Below, piece by piece: positions 22,860-34,234 of a DNA stretch of 64,000 nt. Position 1 is the stretch's first letter. Each line of letters begins with the position of its first letter. Where the stretch lies: positions 45,378,458 through 45,442,457 of the forward strand of contig CM040126.1 of the NCBI GenBank assembly GCA_022559845.1. Reading direction: 5' to 3'. The stretch comes from Amorphophallus konjac. Lineage: Eukaryota > Streptophyta > Magnoliopsida > Alismatales > Araceae. The notes beneath the pieces were generated by a model. The model was not told the origin of the DNA. It did not search any database and worked only from the letters and a program-made list of their open reading frames with translations. A program made the translations under genes and the position numbers.

Positions 22860-25260
22860 GTTTTCAAAAGTAACTTAGTTTAGAAGAATTGGGAAAATTT
22901 GGGGTTCGGGGGTCTAAAATGTAAAATATTGGCATGATCGGCGTGTCAATCATTCCAACATGACAATCGAGGTAGACGTGAGTTGTGAGAGCTGACGGAT
23001 TCCAAATCAGATATCCGGTTTAAGCACGACGCTTAAATAACTCATTTCAAAAGTAAGTGTCTTTTCAAAAGTAACTTAGTTTAGAAGAATTCATATAATT
23101 CGGGGTTCGGTAGTCTAAAATCTGAAATATTGGTCTGATCAGCGTGCCGATCGTTCCAACACGACCTGCGAGGTAGACGTGAGTTGTGAGAGTTGACATA
23201 TTCTAAATCGGATATCCGGTTTTATCCCGACGCTCAAATAACTCAATTCAAAACTAAGTGTGTTTTCAAAACTTAGTTTAGAAGAATTCATTTAATTCTG
23301 GGTTTCGGGGGTCTAAAAAATGAAATACCGGTCTGATCGGCATGCCGATCGATCCAACACGACTTGGGAGATGAAAGGGATTTGTCAGAACTGACGGAAT
23401 CCAAATCGAATATCTGGTTTGGGCCGGACGCTCAAAAGTGCATTCTCTAAATGTAATTAATTTAAAAGACAGATAAGTAGGGGTTGGGGGGTCTAAAATC
23501 ATAAATACATGTCTGATCGGTGTGTCAATCATTCCAGCAGGACTTGGGAGATGAAAGTGACTTGTCAGAACTGACGGAATCCAAATCGGATATCTGGTTT
23601 GGGCCCGACGCTCAAAAGTACATTTTGTAAATATACTTAGATTAAAATTAAAGAAGTCGGGGTCCGGGGGTCTAAAATCTGAAATACCGATCTGATCGGC
23701 ATGCTGATCATTCCAACACGACTTGGGAGATGAAAGTGACTTGTCAGAACTGACGGAATCCAAATCGGATATCTGGTTTGGGCCGGATGCTCAAAAGTGC
23801 ATTCTCTAAATGTAATTAATTTAAAATTTAAATAAATAGGGGTTGGGGGCTCTAAAATCATAAATACATGTCTGATCGGCGTGTCGATCGTTCCAACAAG
23901 ACCTCGGAGATGAAAGTGACTTATCAGAACTGACGGAATCCAAATCGGATATCTGGTTTGGGCCCGATGCTCAAAAGTGTATTTTGTAAATACACTTAGT
24001 TTAAAATTAAAGAAGTCGGGGTCTGGGGGTCTAAAATCTGAAATGCCGGTCTGATCAGCGTGCCGATTGTTCCAACATAACCTGGGAGATAAAAGTGACT
24101 TGTGAGAACTGGCGGAATCCAAATCGGATACCCGATTTGGACCCAGCGCTCAAAAGTACATGTTGTAAATATACTTAGTTTAAATTTAAAGAAGTCGGGT
24201 TCGGGGGTCTAAAAATCTGAAATACCAGTCTGATCGGCGTGCCGATCATTCCAACAGGACCTGGGAGATGAAAGTGACTTGTCAGAACTGACAGAATCCA
24301 AATCGGATATGTGGTTTGGGCCCGGCGCTCAAAAGTGCATTCTCTAAATGTAATTAATTTAAAAGATAGATAAGTAGGGGTTGGGGGTCTAAAATCATAA
24401 ATATATGTCTGATCGGCATGTCGATCATTCCAACAGGACCTGGGAGATGAAAGTGACTTGTCAGAACTGACGGAATCTAAATCGGATACCTGGTTTGGGC
24501 CCGACGCTCAAAAGTGCATTTTGTAAATACACTTAGTTTAAAATTAAAGAAGTCGGGGTCCGAGGGTCTAAAATCTGAAATACGGTTTGATCGGTGTGTT
24601 GATTGTTCCAACAGGACCTGCGAGATAAAAGTGACTTGTGAGAACTGGCTGAATCCAAATCGGATACCCGGTTTGGGCCCAGCGCTCAAAAGTGCATTTT
24701 ATAAATACACTTAGTTTAAATTTAAAGAAGTCAGGTTCGGAGGTCTAAAATCTAAAATACCGGTCTAATTGGCATGCTGATCATTCCAACAGGACCTGGG
24801 AGATAAAAGTGACTTGTCCGAACTGACAGAATCTAAATCGGATATCTGGTTTGGGCCCGACGCTCAAAAGTGCATTCTCTAAATGTAATTAATTTAAAAG
24901 ATGGATAAGTAGGGGTTGGGGAGTCTAAAATCTGAAATACATGTCTGATCGACGTGTTGATCATTCCAACAGGACCTGGGAAATGAAAGTGACTTGTTAG
25001 AATTGACGGAATCCAAATCGGATATCTGGTTTGGGCCCGATACTCAAAAGTGTATTTTATAAATACACTTAGTTTAAAATTAAAGAAGTCAAGTCCGGGG
25101 GTTTAAAATATGAAATACCAGTCTGATCGGTGTGCCGATTGTTCCAACAGGACTTGGGAGATAAAAGTGACTTGTGAGAACTGGTGGAATCTAAATCGGA
25201 TACCCGATTTGGACCCAGCGCTCAAAAGTGCAGTATCTAAATGTAATTAAGTTAAAATAC
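22860..25260 (+). repeat. ~180-bp higher-order tandem repeat in a CACTA intron
   Basis: About thirteen units of roughly 180 bp lie in the last intron (22787-25416). The anchor GGTTTGGGCCCGACGCTCAA recurs at about 23418, 23598, 23778, 23958, 24137, 24316, 24493, 24671, 24852, 25028 and 25208, with two diverged copies to the left. Two main unit types alternate: one has TTCTCTAAATGTAATTAATT, the other TTTTGTAAATACACTTAG. The order is AB, then ABB', ABB', AB. ORFs on the minus strand here are repeat artefacts. Confidence 0.85.
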
Positions 25261-25617
25261 TGATGACAACTAGGTTAGTTGGGGTCTATAAAATCTATGC
25301 AGTTATCGATTTGATATTATGTTTGATTTTAATTTATGCAATGTAATAAAATATTTAATTTATCTTCGCACTCATTTTTTTATCTATGAATGAATGTTAT
25401 TAATTTTTTAATGTAGGAGGATCCTTCTGCGGGCGGCGACAGAGGATATGAGCAGGGCAGGGAGGAGGATATGGACGATGTGGAGGATATTTGATCAGCA
25501 GGGGATTCGTGTTCAGTTTCTTATTATGTGTTTTATTTTCAATACGTTAGTTTGATTAATATTTGATGTAATTTTAACGGGTTTTTCAAAATAATTTTAT
25601 ATTTTAAAAAAAATTAA

Positions 25618-26217
25618 TGGAAATTTTTCGGATGGATTTCCAGACAGATCCGTCTGAAATGTCAGACGGAATTAAAGACGACCACTTATCCGTCTGAACG
25701 TACAATCCCAAATACCGTTCCATATCCATCTGAACACACCTAGTCCGTCTGAAATTTCAGACGGAATTCAGACGCAGACGTTTGAATTTTGAAACGGAAA
25801 TAGGGACGGTAATAGGCCGTCTGAAATTGTACATCTAAAATTTCAGACGGATATTGGAACAGTATTTGGGACGGATAATTTCAGACGGTATTTCACACGG
25901 AATATGTTCTGTGGGAAATTTCAGACGGACTTAATTTCAGACGGTATTTCACACGGACAACTTTCCGTGTGAAATTTCAGACGAAATTTGTGACTGAAAT
26001 TAAATCTGTCTGAAATTTGTATTTTCAGGCGATATTTCACGCGGAAAGATTTCCGTGTGAAATTTTAGACGAAATTTGTGACTGATATTAAATCTATCCG
26101 AAATTTTTAACCAAGTATGAGACGGCCTATTTCCGTCTGAAATTCATTACAAAAGTGTCTTCCCACGAAATTTCAGACGGAAACTGGCCGTCTGAAATCC
26201 CGCCTTTTCTGGTAGTG
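25618..26217. repeat. CACTA right terminus and subterminal repeats
   Basis: Dense copies of TTTCAGACGG and CCGTCTGAAA with variants such as TTTCACACGG, ending CTGGTAGTG at 26217. The arrangement mirrors the left end. Confidence 0.88.
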
Positions 26218-26220
26218 CAC

Positions 26221-26868
26221 ACATCGACATGGAACACCAAGATTTACGTGAAAAATCTCACCAATGTGATGGAAAAAAATCAAGGGCAAGCCAGAGAAGG
26301 AGATCTACTATAAAAAATAATGAACGTACAAAAAAACTCGGAGTCTCTTGTCCAGACTCGAGTTACAATCACAAGAGAATAATAGAGATAAATAGTATCC
26401 GAATCTCTCCCACTCGATCACAGCAATAACACACTACAAACCTGATCACTCCTGTGGCAAGAATGATGTTCGGATTATAAAAATCCCTTCTTTGTTCTCT
26501 CGTATTCTCCTCCGCTGCACTTCTCTTCAGCCGCAATCAGCCAACCAATCTCCTGCCTGCCGTCACGGGAAGAAGGAAAGGGGGCTCTAAAGACTTCAAC
26601 CGCAAGAAACCACACCACTGTGCACACAGCCGCAGCAAAGCTCTCTGTTTCTATCACTGTGCACTTTGCTTTCTTGCCAAAAAAGAAAAACAGTAGAGAG
26701 ACTTCTCAGCCGCAAGACCAAAAAACTTCACCCATGTTTGTTTTTCTCTTGACCTAAAGAAAAGAGATGCACACATAAGACAAAATCATTTATTGCCTTT
26801 TGTCTTTTATGACCTTTAGGTTCATCATCCATCCATGGGCTGAAAACAAATGGGCCATGGGCCCAACA
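26221..26868 (-). repeat. Copia 3' LTR, inner fragment
   Basis: Continuation of the LTR after the CACTA insertion. Ends CCCAACA at 26868. Next to it, 26869-26884 reads on the minus strand GGCTGAAGGGGGAAGT, the polypurine tract, which fixes the LTR boundary. Confidence 0.8.
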
Positions 26869-26910
26869 ACTTCCCCCTTCAGCCCATAAGGGAGGCTGTC
26901 TCACGACTCC

Positions 26911-28250
26911 TCAATGTGAAGTCATGCCGACCAGCTGTCGGCACATCTCTTGTCTCTCTTTCAGCAAGCTCTTTGTCAACATGTCTGCCCCGTTGTCATC
27001 TGTGTGAATTTTCTGAAGTTGCAATTGCTTCTTTTCAAACACATTTCTGATCCAGTGGTACCTGACATCTATATGCTTTGACTTGGAGTGAAAAGTTCGG
27101 TTCTTGCACAAGTGGATGGCACTATGGCTGTCACAATACACCACATAATTTTCATATTTCAACCCCAATTCTTGTAAGAATTCTTTCATCCACAACATCT
27201 CTTTGCAAACCTCTATAACAGTAATATATTCCGCCTCTGTGGTGGAGAGAGCAATACATCTTTGCAATCTGAATTGCCATGACACAGCTCCCCCTGCAAA
27301 AGTAAGAACAAAACCTGATGTGGACTTCCTTGTATCAATATCTCTTGCCATATCTGCATCTGTGTAACCTGTCAACATAGGTGGCCCACCCCCAAAACTT
27401 AAACAAACTTTGAAGCTACCTCTGAGATATCTAAGGATCCACTTCACTGCTGCCCAATGGTCTTTTCCTGAATTTGTAAGAAATCTACTAGCAACACCCA
27501 CTGCATATGCTATGTCCGGCCTCGTACATACCATTGCATACATCAGACTTCTGACTGCTGAAGCATAAGGAACTTTCTACATTTTCTCCTTCTCCTCTTC
27601 ACTTGTTGGACTTTGCTCTGAGCACAACTTGAAATGACTTGCAAAAGGAGAACCAACTAGCTTTGCATTGCTCATACTGAACTTGTCCAACACCTCCTCA
27701 ATGTACTTCTCCTGTGACAACCATATTTTCTTGGCTTTTCTATCACGAGAAATCTGCATGCCCAATATTTGCTTTGCTGGCTCCATGTGCTTCATTGCAA
27801 AGGACTTGCTAAGTTCTTTCTTCAACCTGTCAATCATAGACATATCTTTCCCAAGGATGAGTATGTCATCAACATATAATAAGAGAATAATAAAATTCTC
27901 ACCAAACCATTTGGTGTATACACAATGATCTGAAGCCGTTCTTTTGTATCCATTTTCAACAATAAATGAATCAAACTTCTTGTACCACTGCCTTAGAGCT
28001 TGCTTCAGCCCATACAAGCTCTTTCTCAACCTGCAGACAAGATTTTCTTTATCTTTGACTTTGAATCCTTCTAGTTGCTCCATATATATTTCCTCATCTA
28101 AATCACCATGGAGGAAAGATGTCTTCACATCTAGCTGCTCAACCTCCAAGTCCAAGCTAGCAGCAATACCTAGAGCAACATGAATAGAAGATATTTTAAC
28201 AACAGGAGAAAAAATTTCTTCAAAGTCAATACCTTATTTTTTCCCAAAGC
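26911..28250 (-). pseudogene. Copia reverse transcriptase and RNase H, broken
   Basis: RT blocks QLDVKTSFLHGDLDEEIYM, LRKSLYGLKQALRQWYKKFD and the active site LLLYVDDILILGKD are clear (27577-28155). Then VCTRPDIAYAVGVASRFL, GYTDADMARDIDTRKSTSG and RNase H SKHIDVRYHWIRNVF (26911-27543). The two parts share one frame and are separated by a single TAG at 27577. It is Copia-type by order and motif. A further stop sits at about 28233, upstream of the RT. Confidence 0.9.
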
Positions 28251-29079
28251 CTTTCACAGCCAATCTAGCTTTGTACTTTGGTTGAGAACATTCGTCTTAA
28301 GTTTTTAACTTGAAAACCCACTTGTTCTTCAAGGCTTTTCTCCCCTTTGATAGTTGCACCAAATCATAAGTGTGGTTCTTCTGTAGAGCATCCATCTCCT
28401 CATGCATAGCTGCTAACCACTTCTCTTTCTGCTCACTTTCAACTGCTTCTTGGTAACACTCTAGTTAACATGCATCAGTAAGGATCACGTACTCATCTGT
28501 AGGGTACCTTCTGGAAGGCTGATGTTCTCTGGAAGATCTTCTCAGTTGAGATTCTATAGGAGGTTGCTCCTCATCTTCTTCCTGCTCAGCATGTTCTGCA
28601 GGTAAGTCAGTATCTACCTCTGCACCATCTTCATGCTCATCTCCCCCATCACCCTAACATACTGGAGGAGAGACTGGATCACAATCTGCTAAGCCTTCTT
28701 CAGAAGCCTTGGCTGGTATATTTTTCTTGAAGTCTTCAAAGGTTTGATCTTTAAAGAAAACCACAACTCTGATTCTGAATACTTTCTACTTTTCTGGATC
28801 CCAAAGCCTGTAACCAAATTGATCATGTGAGTAACCAAGAAAAACACATTCTTTTGACTTACCATCCAACTTGGACCTTTCAATGTCTGGAATACGTGCA
28901 AATGGACAACAACCAAACACTCTCAAGTGTCTGTAGGAGACATCTTTTCCTGACCATACATGCTCAGCAACATCACCATCTAGAGTTGTACAGGGTGACA
29001 AGTTGATCACATCAACCGTGGTCCTCAAAGCCTCATCCCAAAATCTTTTGGAAAGCTTGGCCTGTAAAAACATACATAT
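28251..29079 (-). pseudogene. Copia integrase C-terminus and linker, truncated
   Basis: QAKLSKRFWDEALRTTVDVI, AEHVWSGKDVSYRHLRVFGC and KECVFLGYSHDQFGYRLWD are the integrase C-terminal blocks of Tork/TNT1-like Copia. The linker to RT carries at least three stops (about 28297, 28467, 28653). The catalytic core is missing because a gypsy LTR cuts in near 29080. Copia-like residues (CMFLQAK) extend to about 29078, which is why I place the junction there. Confidence 0.82.
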
Positions 29080-29976
29080 TGAGGAGGGTAAATCTGGCTT
29101 GACCCAAAAATGACCCACGCACGCGCGGCCCATAAAGGTTTGGACGTACTGAGCCCAGGCAAGGGATGAGCATGCATGCTCAGCCCAATAAGGAGGAGAC
29201 CGGCCCAACAGAGCATCAGATTCCTTGATGCACGATGAGGCCAACCCAAGCGCAGTTCTCGCCGGAGGATACTCCGACGACTGACCGTTGCCTCCCACGA
29301 CGTCGACCTTGACCCCATAACGGGTGAGCACGCACCATGGGTGCCGTAAGACCCGCCCAGGGACCGGCCGACGTCGGGGCTATCGTCCTCCAACGGGAAA
29401 CTCCCGCCAACATAGCAGAGGAACGTTACTCTACTAAACAGACCCTTCCCTATCAAGGGATGAGGCCCTCGCTCCAAGACAACCCATATAAAAGGGACAT
29501 CGACAGTAGAGAAGGACACGGTAGATTCTTCTACTAAAAATCCCACGCTACTACGCAAGAGGAGACTCCTGCCCCAGAGCTTCCTACTGAGAAGAGAGCA
29601 ACTCGACTAGCAACCACGACGAGATGGACGTCCACTACATCCAGAGAGCTTCTTCCTCCTGTGCGGCCTTACCACCCAGTGAGCACTCTCCGAGAGCCCA
29701 CTGGGAGCGGTGAGCACACGTGTAGAGGATCTACACGCCTCCTGGATCGACGACTACGGCCCTTACTTCTCTCTCACCTTGCCCCTCTCTATTGCTCATT
29801 AATCCCTTACTGACTTAAGCATCGGAGGGTTATCCCCTGGGGTAACACCCAGGACTCCTTTTGACGCCCCTCTAGTTTCTTGGTGTGTGCAGACATCCAC
29901 GGGCGCGAGATGACTTCCCCAACAAATAAATAGAGATGGTGGTACGTGGCCTAGGAACCATTTTCTTGTCGCTACA
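29080..29976 (+). repeat. 5' LTR of the plus-strand Tat-like gypsy
   Basis: About 897 bp ending GTCGCTACA at 29976, five bases before the PBS. A TATA box (CATATAAAAGG) is at about 29486. The left boundary is inferred from the end of Copia coding similarity. TGTAA at 29063 is an alternative start. No second LTR is available for comparison. Confidence 0.65.
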
Positions 29977-29980
29977 CTCT

Positions 29981-29998
29981 TGGCGCCGTCTGTGGGAA
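29981..29998 (+). other. Primer-binding site of the plus-strand gypsy
   Basis: TGGCGCCGTCTGTGGGAA, four bases after the LTR. Identical to the PBS of the minus-strand Tat element. Complementary to tRNA-Asp only over its first nine bases. Confidence 0.75.
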
Positions 29999-30568
29999 TC
30001 ATGAGCAAAAAGCTATGGCATCCCGTGGAAGCCTCCGCAACCCCAGCAATCGGGGGCGGGGTTCCCATCAGGGACCCAACTCTCATCGGGGATCGCAGGA
30101 AGCTTCTTCCACGCACCACCAACAAGAGGTCACCCCAGGTGACCTAGACGAGCTCCGCCAAGAGATCCGAGCCCTGGCGGAATTCTGCCGAGAGCTCCGA
30201 GACCAAAGGCCCCAAAATGCCCCACCCGAGCGACGGGAGGGCGAGGGAGGCCAGGCCGGAGAGAACTTCTGGTAGGTACGAGAGGCATCCCATGCCTCCG
30301 TCGCAAGAACCCGGCGATCGCGCAGCGTGCCCACATCTAGGGGACGCAGCCCTCTCCACTCCAACTCGGAGATGGACCGCCGGCTCCAACGGTTCGATGA
30401 AATAGAGGACACGGTCCGGTACCTAGACGACGTCCTCCTGTCCGCCAAGAACCGCGGCCTCATCGACGACGACCAGGACTTCCACGCTCCTATTTCCAGG
30501 GAAATCATAGAAGCTCCCATCCCGCCAAAGCTCCAGCTGCCGTCATTCACCTCCTACGACGGCACCAC

Positions 30569-32988
30569 TGTAACGACCTGAGAATCCGATTACCGGGAAG
30601 GCCCGATAACCCGAGACTCGTACCGCCACCCACGAGCCCGAAGACTCGGAAGGGTTAAAAGGATGGTGTGGAAACTACACAAGCATCACAGATAATTGCA
30701 GAAATTAACAGTTATAATATTAAGCAAGAAATAAATTAACATTTTACATGGTCCACAATAGAAATAACAACAGCAGTAACAGTAGTCCACGACTAGTACA
30801 GTGACAAGAAAGGAAAGTACAGCTACACGGGGCATACCCCGGCTCTGACCTCTGGCACTACCTCTGGGCACCCGCACCACGCTGTGCTCCTGACGCGCTC
30901 CCAGAAGGTGGCGCCTCACCTGAAACACGGTGAAAACACGCAGGGAATGAGTCTCGGGACAAGACTCAGTAGGGATCACTCGGACCCTACCTCGTAAAAC
31001 GAGAAACCACTACTCTAGCGGTAGGAAAGTACCTCGGAAAGGAAAGCCCTGTACTCTACAGAACTAGACCCTACGGCACGCAAACCGACACACGTGCCAC
31101 GGTACGAGAAGACCGAAACTCAACGGTCGAACCGCCAAAACCCGAAGGTTGGAAACACACGACTGATAGTCTGTCACTCCGTACTCGACAGGAGTACCAC
31201 CCACTAGAAGCACAGCCGGTAGCGTCCCCTGACGTCTGACACCACGCCGCAGGTGAGCCGCCTGACGTGGTAGGTCCTACCCGAGGCGCAAACACCGAAC
31301 AAGTAACCACAACAAGTGACTAGCTGGGGTCACGTCCGTCGACGTGGGTCCAACCGCCCCCAACCACGTGTGCACACACAGACCACGCGTCCTAGGTCTG
31401 GCCCTCTGACCGGTTTTCCCCCGCAGCCGGACTCTGGCTAAGACGAGAGGCCTACGGTAACGGGTCCACAAACCGTCTCGAAAGGTGGGTGCCCGTACAC
31501 CACTCCCAGGTGAGACCAGCACCTCGTACTGGTGGGCTACGACTAGTGGAGGGTCACTGAAGGAGTAGACTCTTAAGTCAACAGAAAACAACGCCCGAAA
31601 CTGACGAAGTACGAGGACCGTCCCACGTATCATCACCATCGCACGGTGACCGAAGTCGGAAGAAAACGGACACACTGCCTATGGCCAAACACATGACCAA
31701 GGCAACCGAAATCTCCGGACGCCCGAAGACACGGTCACGGAACTCCACGGGGTGCCCAGGACACACACACGGCCCAAGGGGAACACCCGACAACGGACAA
31801 GATCACGCTAGGGATACCTAGCGCGACAAGGAAGAACGCGCTAGGGTCCCCTAGCGCGACTTGGAAGATCGCGCTAGGACTCCCTAGCGCGACAGGGAAG
31901 ATCGCGCTAGGGAACCCTAGCGCGACAAGGACCATCGCGCTAGGTCCTCCTACCGCGACAAGGCTAATCGCGCTAGGACCCCATAGCGCGACACGAACCA
32001 CCCTACTGTTCATCTTCTCCGATGAACGCGCCCCGTCGGGGCAGCGCGACACTCAAGAACGCGCTACTGGAGTATAGCGCGTTCTCAGTCCGCGCCCGAA
32101 AACGGTAGAAACGCCCAAAAATTCTAACCACGCCCCCATGCCTCCACAGGAGAGGGGGAAAACAAAGGGGAAGACCCCTGGGGACCCCTAGCATGATTCT
32201 AGGCCACCAAAACATGAATCCAAGCATCAAATCCATAGATCGGGCGAGCTCTCCCCAAATCATGGAAAAACCCCAAAATGCTCAAACGATCCCCTCTCGG
32301 CCTCCCCGCGGCCTACAAATCATGGGAATTGAACGGCAAGAGGCTAAGGCACGTCACCCTACCTCAATGGAGCGAATGCTTCGTCGAATCACCCACGAAT
32401 CACGAAGGACGCTCGAAGCTTCACGAACTCCCCACGCTTCCCACGCTTGACGCACGCCCACGAGCTCGCCTCGCCGCCGCCCACACGTCCGCGCCGTCAC
32501 TCCGCCGCCGTCCGTAGCCGGGGAGGGGTCCGCCGTGCCCGAATGGGAGAGAGGGAGAGAGAGGAGTGCGGTCACGGTTGGGGAAGGAAGGAGAAAGAAG
32601 AAGAAGAAAGAGAAAGAGGAAAAGAAAAAGAAAAAGAATTAGGGTTATATAGAAAATCCAAATTTTTGGAAAAATACCAAAAAATAGAAAAATACATTTC
32701 CGGAATCCTCGGAACGCACCGATCGCAATGGTACCACTCGTGCCTGGGGGAACCGCCCGATTCGCCCGCAGCGAGCTTCCGAAGAGAAAGCCGAATCCCG
32801 CGCCGGGAATCGAAAAACACGCGCGGAAAAGCCGCAGAACGCCTCCGGGCCTCCGAAACGACTCCGGATCGCGCCGATCCGAACACGAAAGATGTCCGAA
32901 ACGAAATTTTGGACACAACAGAGCCGGACGCTCTAAAAACCAGATCCGGGACCCATGAAGAAGGATCCGAAAGGTCCGGGATATTACA
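30569..32988 (-). repeat. Tekay 3' LTR
   Basis: 2,420 bp, plus-strand reading TGTAACGACC to ATATTACA. On the minus strand a TATA-like CTATATAACCC (about 32645) is followed by a CT-rich leader (32580-32640), so U3 is at the right and R/U5 at the left. Otherwise it has no recognisable genes; ORFs here are incidental. A palindrome array lies at 31805-32085. Confidence 0.88.
31805..32085. repeat. Array of near-perfect palindromes in the Tekay LTR
   Basis: Units at about 31805, 31836, 31869, 31902, 31935 and 31968, the last four exactly 33 bp apart. Each contains an inverted repeat; the best (31902-31925) has 11-bp arms, TCGCGCTAGGG and its complement, with two bases between. The linker is GACAAGGAAGA-like. 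Two further inverted repeats follow, including 11-bp arms AGAACGCGCTA at 32056-32085. On the minus strand the array is downstream of the TATA and so would be transcribed. Confidence 0.85.
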
Positions 32989-33002
32989 GCCCTCCCCCCT
33001 TA
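32989..33002 (-). other. Tekay polypurine tract
   Basis: The minus strand reads TAAGGGGGGAGGGC immediately before TGTAATATCC, the LTR start. GAGGACGAAATTC just upstream is a familiar sequence before the PPT in Del/Tekay elements. Confidence 0.8.
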
Positions 33003-33055
33003 AGGAATTTCGTCCTCGAAATTGATAACAACCCAAGGGGAAAGAAGAGGAAGAC

Positions 33056-34234
33056 TCACTCAAACAGGTACGGGAACTGCTGACGCATCTCATCCTCACG
33101 TTCCCACGAAGCCTCACCACCAGAGTGTCGTTGCCACACGACCTTCACCAAGGGAATGACCTTGTTCCGTAGGCGCTGCTCTCTCCTATCCTCCACGCGG
33201 ATCGAAAACTCTGGGAGAGAAAGATCTGGAGTCACCTCAGGCCAAACCGAAAACTCGAGCACATGAGAGTCATCGGGCATATACCTCTGCAACATTGAGA
33301 CATGGAACACGTCATGCACCGACGCCAACTCAGGAGGTAACCGCAACCGGTAAGCAACCTCACCGATGCGCTCCACAATCGCGAAAGGACCAATGTAGCG
33401 GGGACTCAGCTTCCCACGCCGTCCAAAACGCTTCACCCCCTTCATCGGAGAAACTCTCAAGAACACATGATCGCCCACGGCGAACTTGAGGGGCTGACTC
33501 CTACGGTCAGCATAGCTCTTCTGCCGACTCTGGGCCCCCAACATGTTCTGACGAACCAGGTGCACAACGTCCACACATTGCTGCACCAACTCCGGTCCCG
33601 TCAAAACACGCTCACCCACCTCAAACCAATCAAGCGGAGTCCTACATGGACGCCCATACAGAGCCTCATATGGAGCCATGCCGATGCTCGAATGATAGCT
33701 GTTGTTATAGGCAAACTCCACCAACGGTAGGTGATGAATCCAACTCCCCTGCCACTCCAGGCAGCAGGACCTCAGCATGTTCTCCAAAGTCTGAATGGTC
33801 CTCTCAGACTGACCATTTGACTGAGGATGATACGTCGAGCTAAACGCCAACTCCGTGCCAAGAGCTCGCTGGAAACTCCTCTAGAACCCCGAAGTGAAGC
33901 GCGGATCCCGATCCGACACGATTGAAATGGGAACCCCATGCAACGGCATGATCCGCTCCACATAAAGACGAGCCAACTTAGGCACGCTCCAGCTGACCTT
34001 GACCAGTAGCAACCGAGTCACCTTCGTCAGCCGATCCACCAGCAACCAAATACTGTCCTGCCCACTCGGGGTCCTCGGCAATCCCACCACGAAGTCTGTG
34101 GTCACATGGTCCCACTTCCAAGCAGGAACATCCAAGGGCTGGAGAGTACCTCCTGGTCGCTGATGCTCCGCCTTCACCTGCTGACAGATCAGGCACCTGG
34201 CCACAAATTCGGCAACATCTCTCTTCATGCCAGG
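33056..34234 (-). pseudogene. Tekay integrase with C-terminal chromodomain-like part
   Basis: The zinc finger (HPGVTKMYQ in the preceding ORF, then CLICQQVK) leads to the core with DHVTTDFVVGLPRT, ISIVSDRDPRFTS and STYHPQSNGQSERTIQTLEN, the DDE residues. The C-terminal domain has KFAVGDHVFLRVSPMKG and YIGPFAIVERIG, and ends QRLRNKVIPLVKVVWQRH with SWEREDEM, a group II chromodomain-like motif. Stops at about 34235 (Trp position) and 33881 (Trp position) break it. Confidence 0.9.

Larger units (their letters stand above)
5253..25494 (+). pseudogene. CACTA second gene, Transposase_24 (Ptta/En/Spm) family, broken by two stops
   Basis: Accessory (TnpA-position) gene. Exon 1 starts at ATG 5253 (MIRGGRTGSG) and ends at a donor at 5338. 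Intron 1 holds the whole gypsy insertion, and the acceptor is at 20810-20811. Further exons fit the microexon array (20812-21303), 21391-21484, 21563-21692, 21779-22105, about 22190-22285, 22376-22786 and 25417-25494. Diagnostic blocks are WKEHRPLWMRKEDWD, EVFDRTHKKKGTYQF and PAEWVAATGVPKKGRLYGFG, followed by a coiled-coil-like DLQQQMRQIREEM segment. Stops TAA at 21857 and TAG at 22001 interrupt one exon. The exon pattern remains readable despite a 15.4-kb insertion, which sits wholly in intron 1. The acceptor of the exon near 22190 is uncertain. Confidence 0.82.
1965..26217 (+). mobile_element. Complete CACTA (En/Spm) DNA transposon, 24.25 kb
   Basis: The left end reads CACTACAAGAAATGG. The reverse complement of the right end reads CACTACCAGAAAAGG, so the termini are imperfect inverted repeats of about 13-15 bp. 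The element is flanked by the 3-bp duplication CAC at 1962-1964 and 26218-26220, as expected for the superfamily. Both ends carry arrays of TTTCAGACGG-type subterminal repeats in both orientations. Inside are a TNP2-type transposase pseudogene and a second gene of the Ptta/En/Spm (Transposase_24) family, both plus strand. About 15.4 kb is a later gypsy insertion, so the CACTA itself was about 8.9 kb. Nonsense codons in both genes suggest it no longer moves on its own. Confidence 0.93.
1891..29079 (-). mobile_element. Ty1/copia retrotransposon, 5' end missing, split by later insertions
   Basis: Minus-strand Copia element. Its 3' LTR is 1891-1964 plus 26221-26868, separated by the CACTA insertion. 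Internal sequence runs from 26869 to about 29079, where a gypsy LTR interrupts the integrase. Reading on the plus strand the LTR begins TGATGGG and ends CCCAACA, giving matching TG/CA termini. The five bases before 1891 are CTAAG, the expected TSD, but the partner copy lies outside the window. Gene order integrase, RT, RNase H identifies Copia. The order of insertions makes this the oldest mapped element of the stack. Confidence 0.85.

Noticed and set aside
22860..25260. 180-bp repeats as a centromeric satellite array
   Set aside because: Only about thirteen units, bounded by splice-like sites of a CACTA gene; kept as an intron repeat.
29063..29079. TGTAA at 29063 as the start of the gypsy LTR
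   Set aside because: Copia integrase-like codons continue to about 29078, so a start near 29080 is favoured, although not proven.
31805..32000. Regular 33-bp repeats as a CRISPR array
   Set aside because: No unique spacers, no cas genes, plant LTR context; the repeats are contiguous palindromes inside a Tekay LTR.
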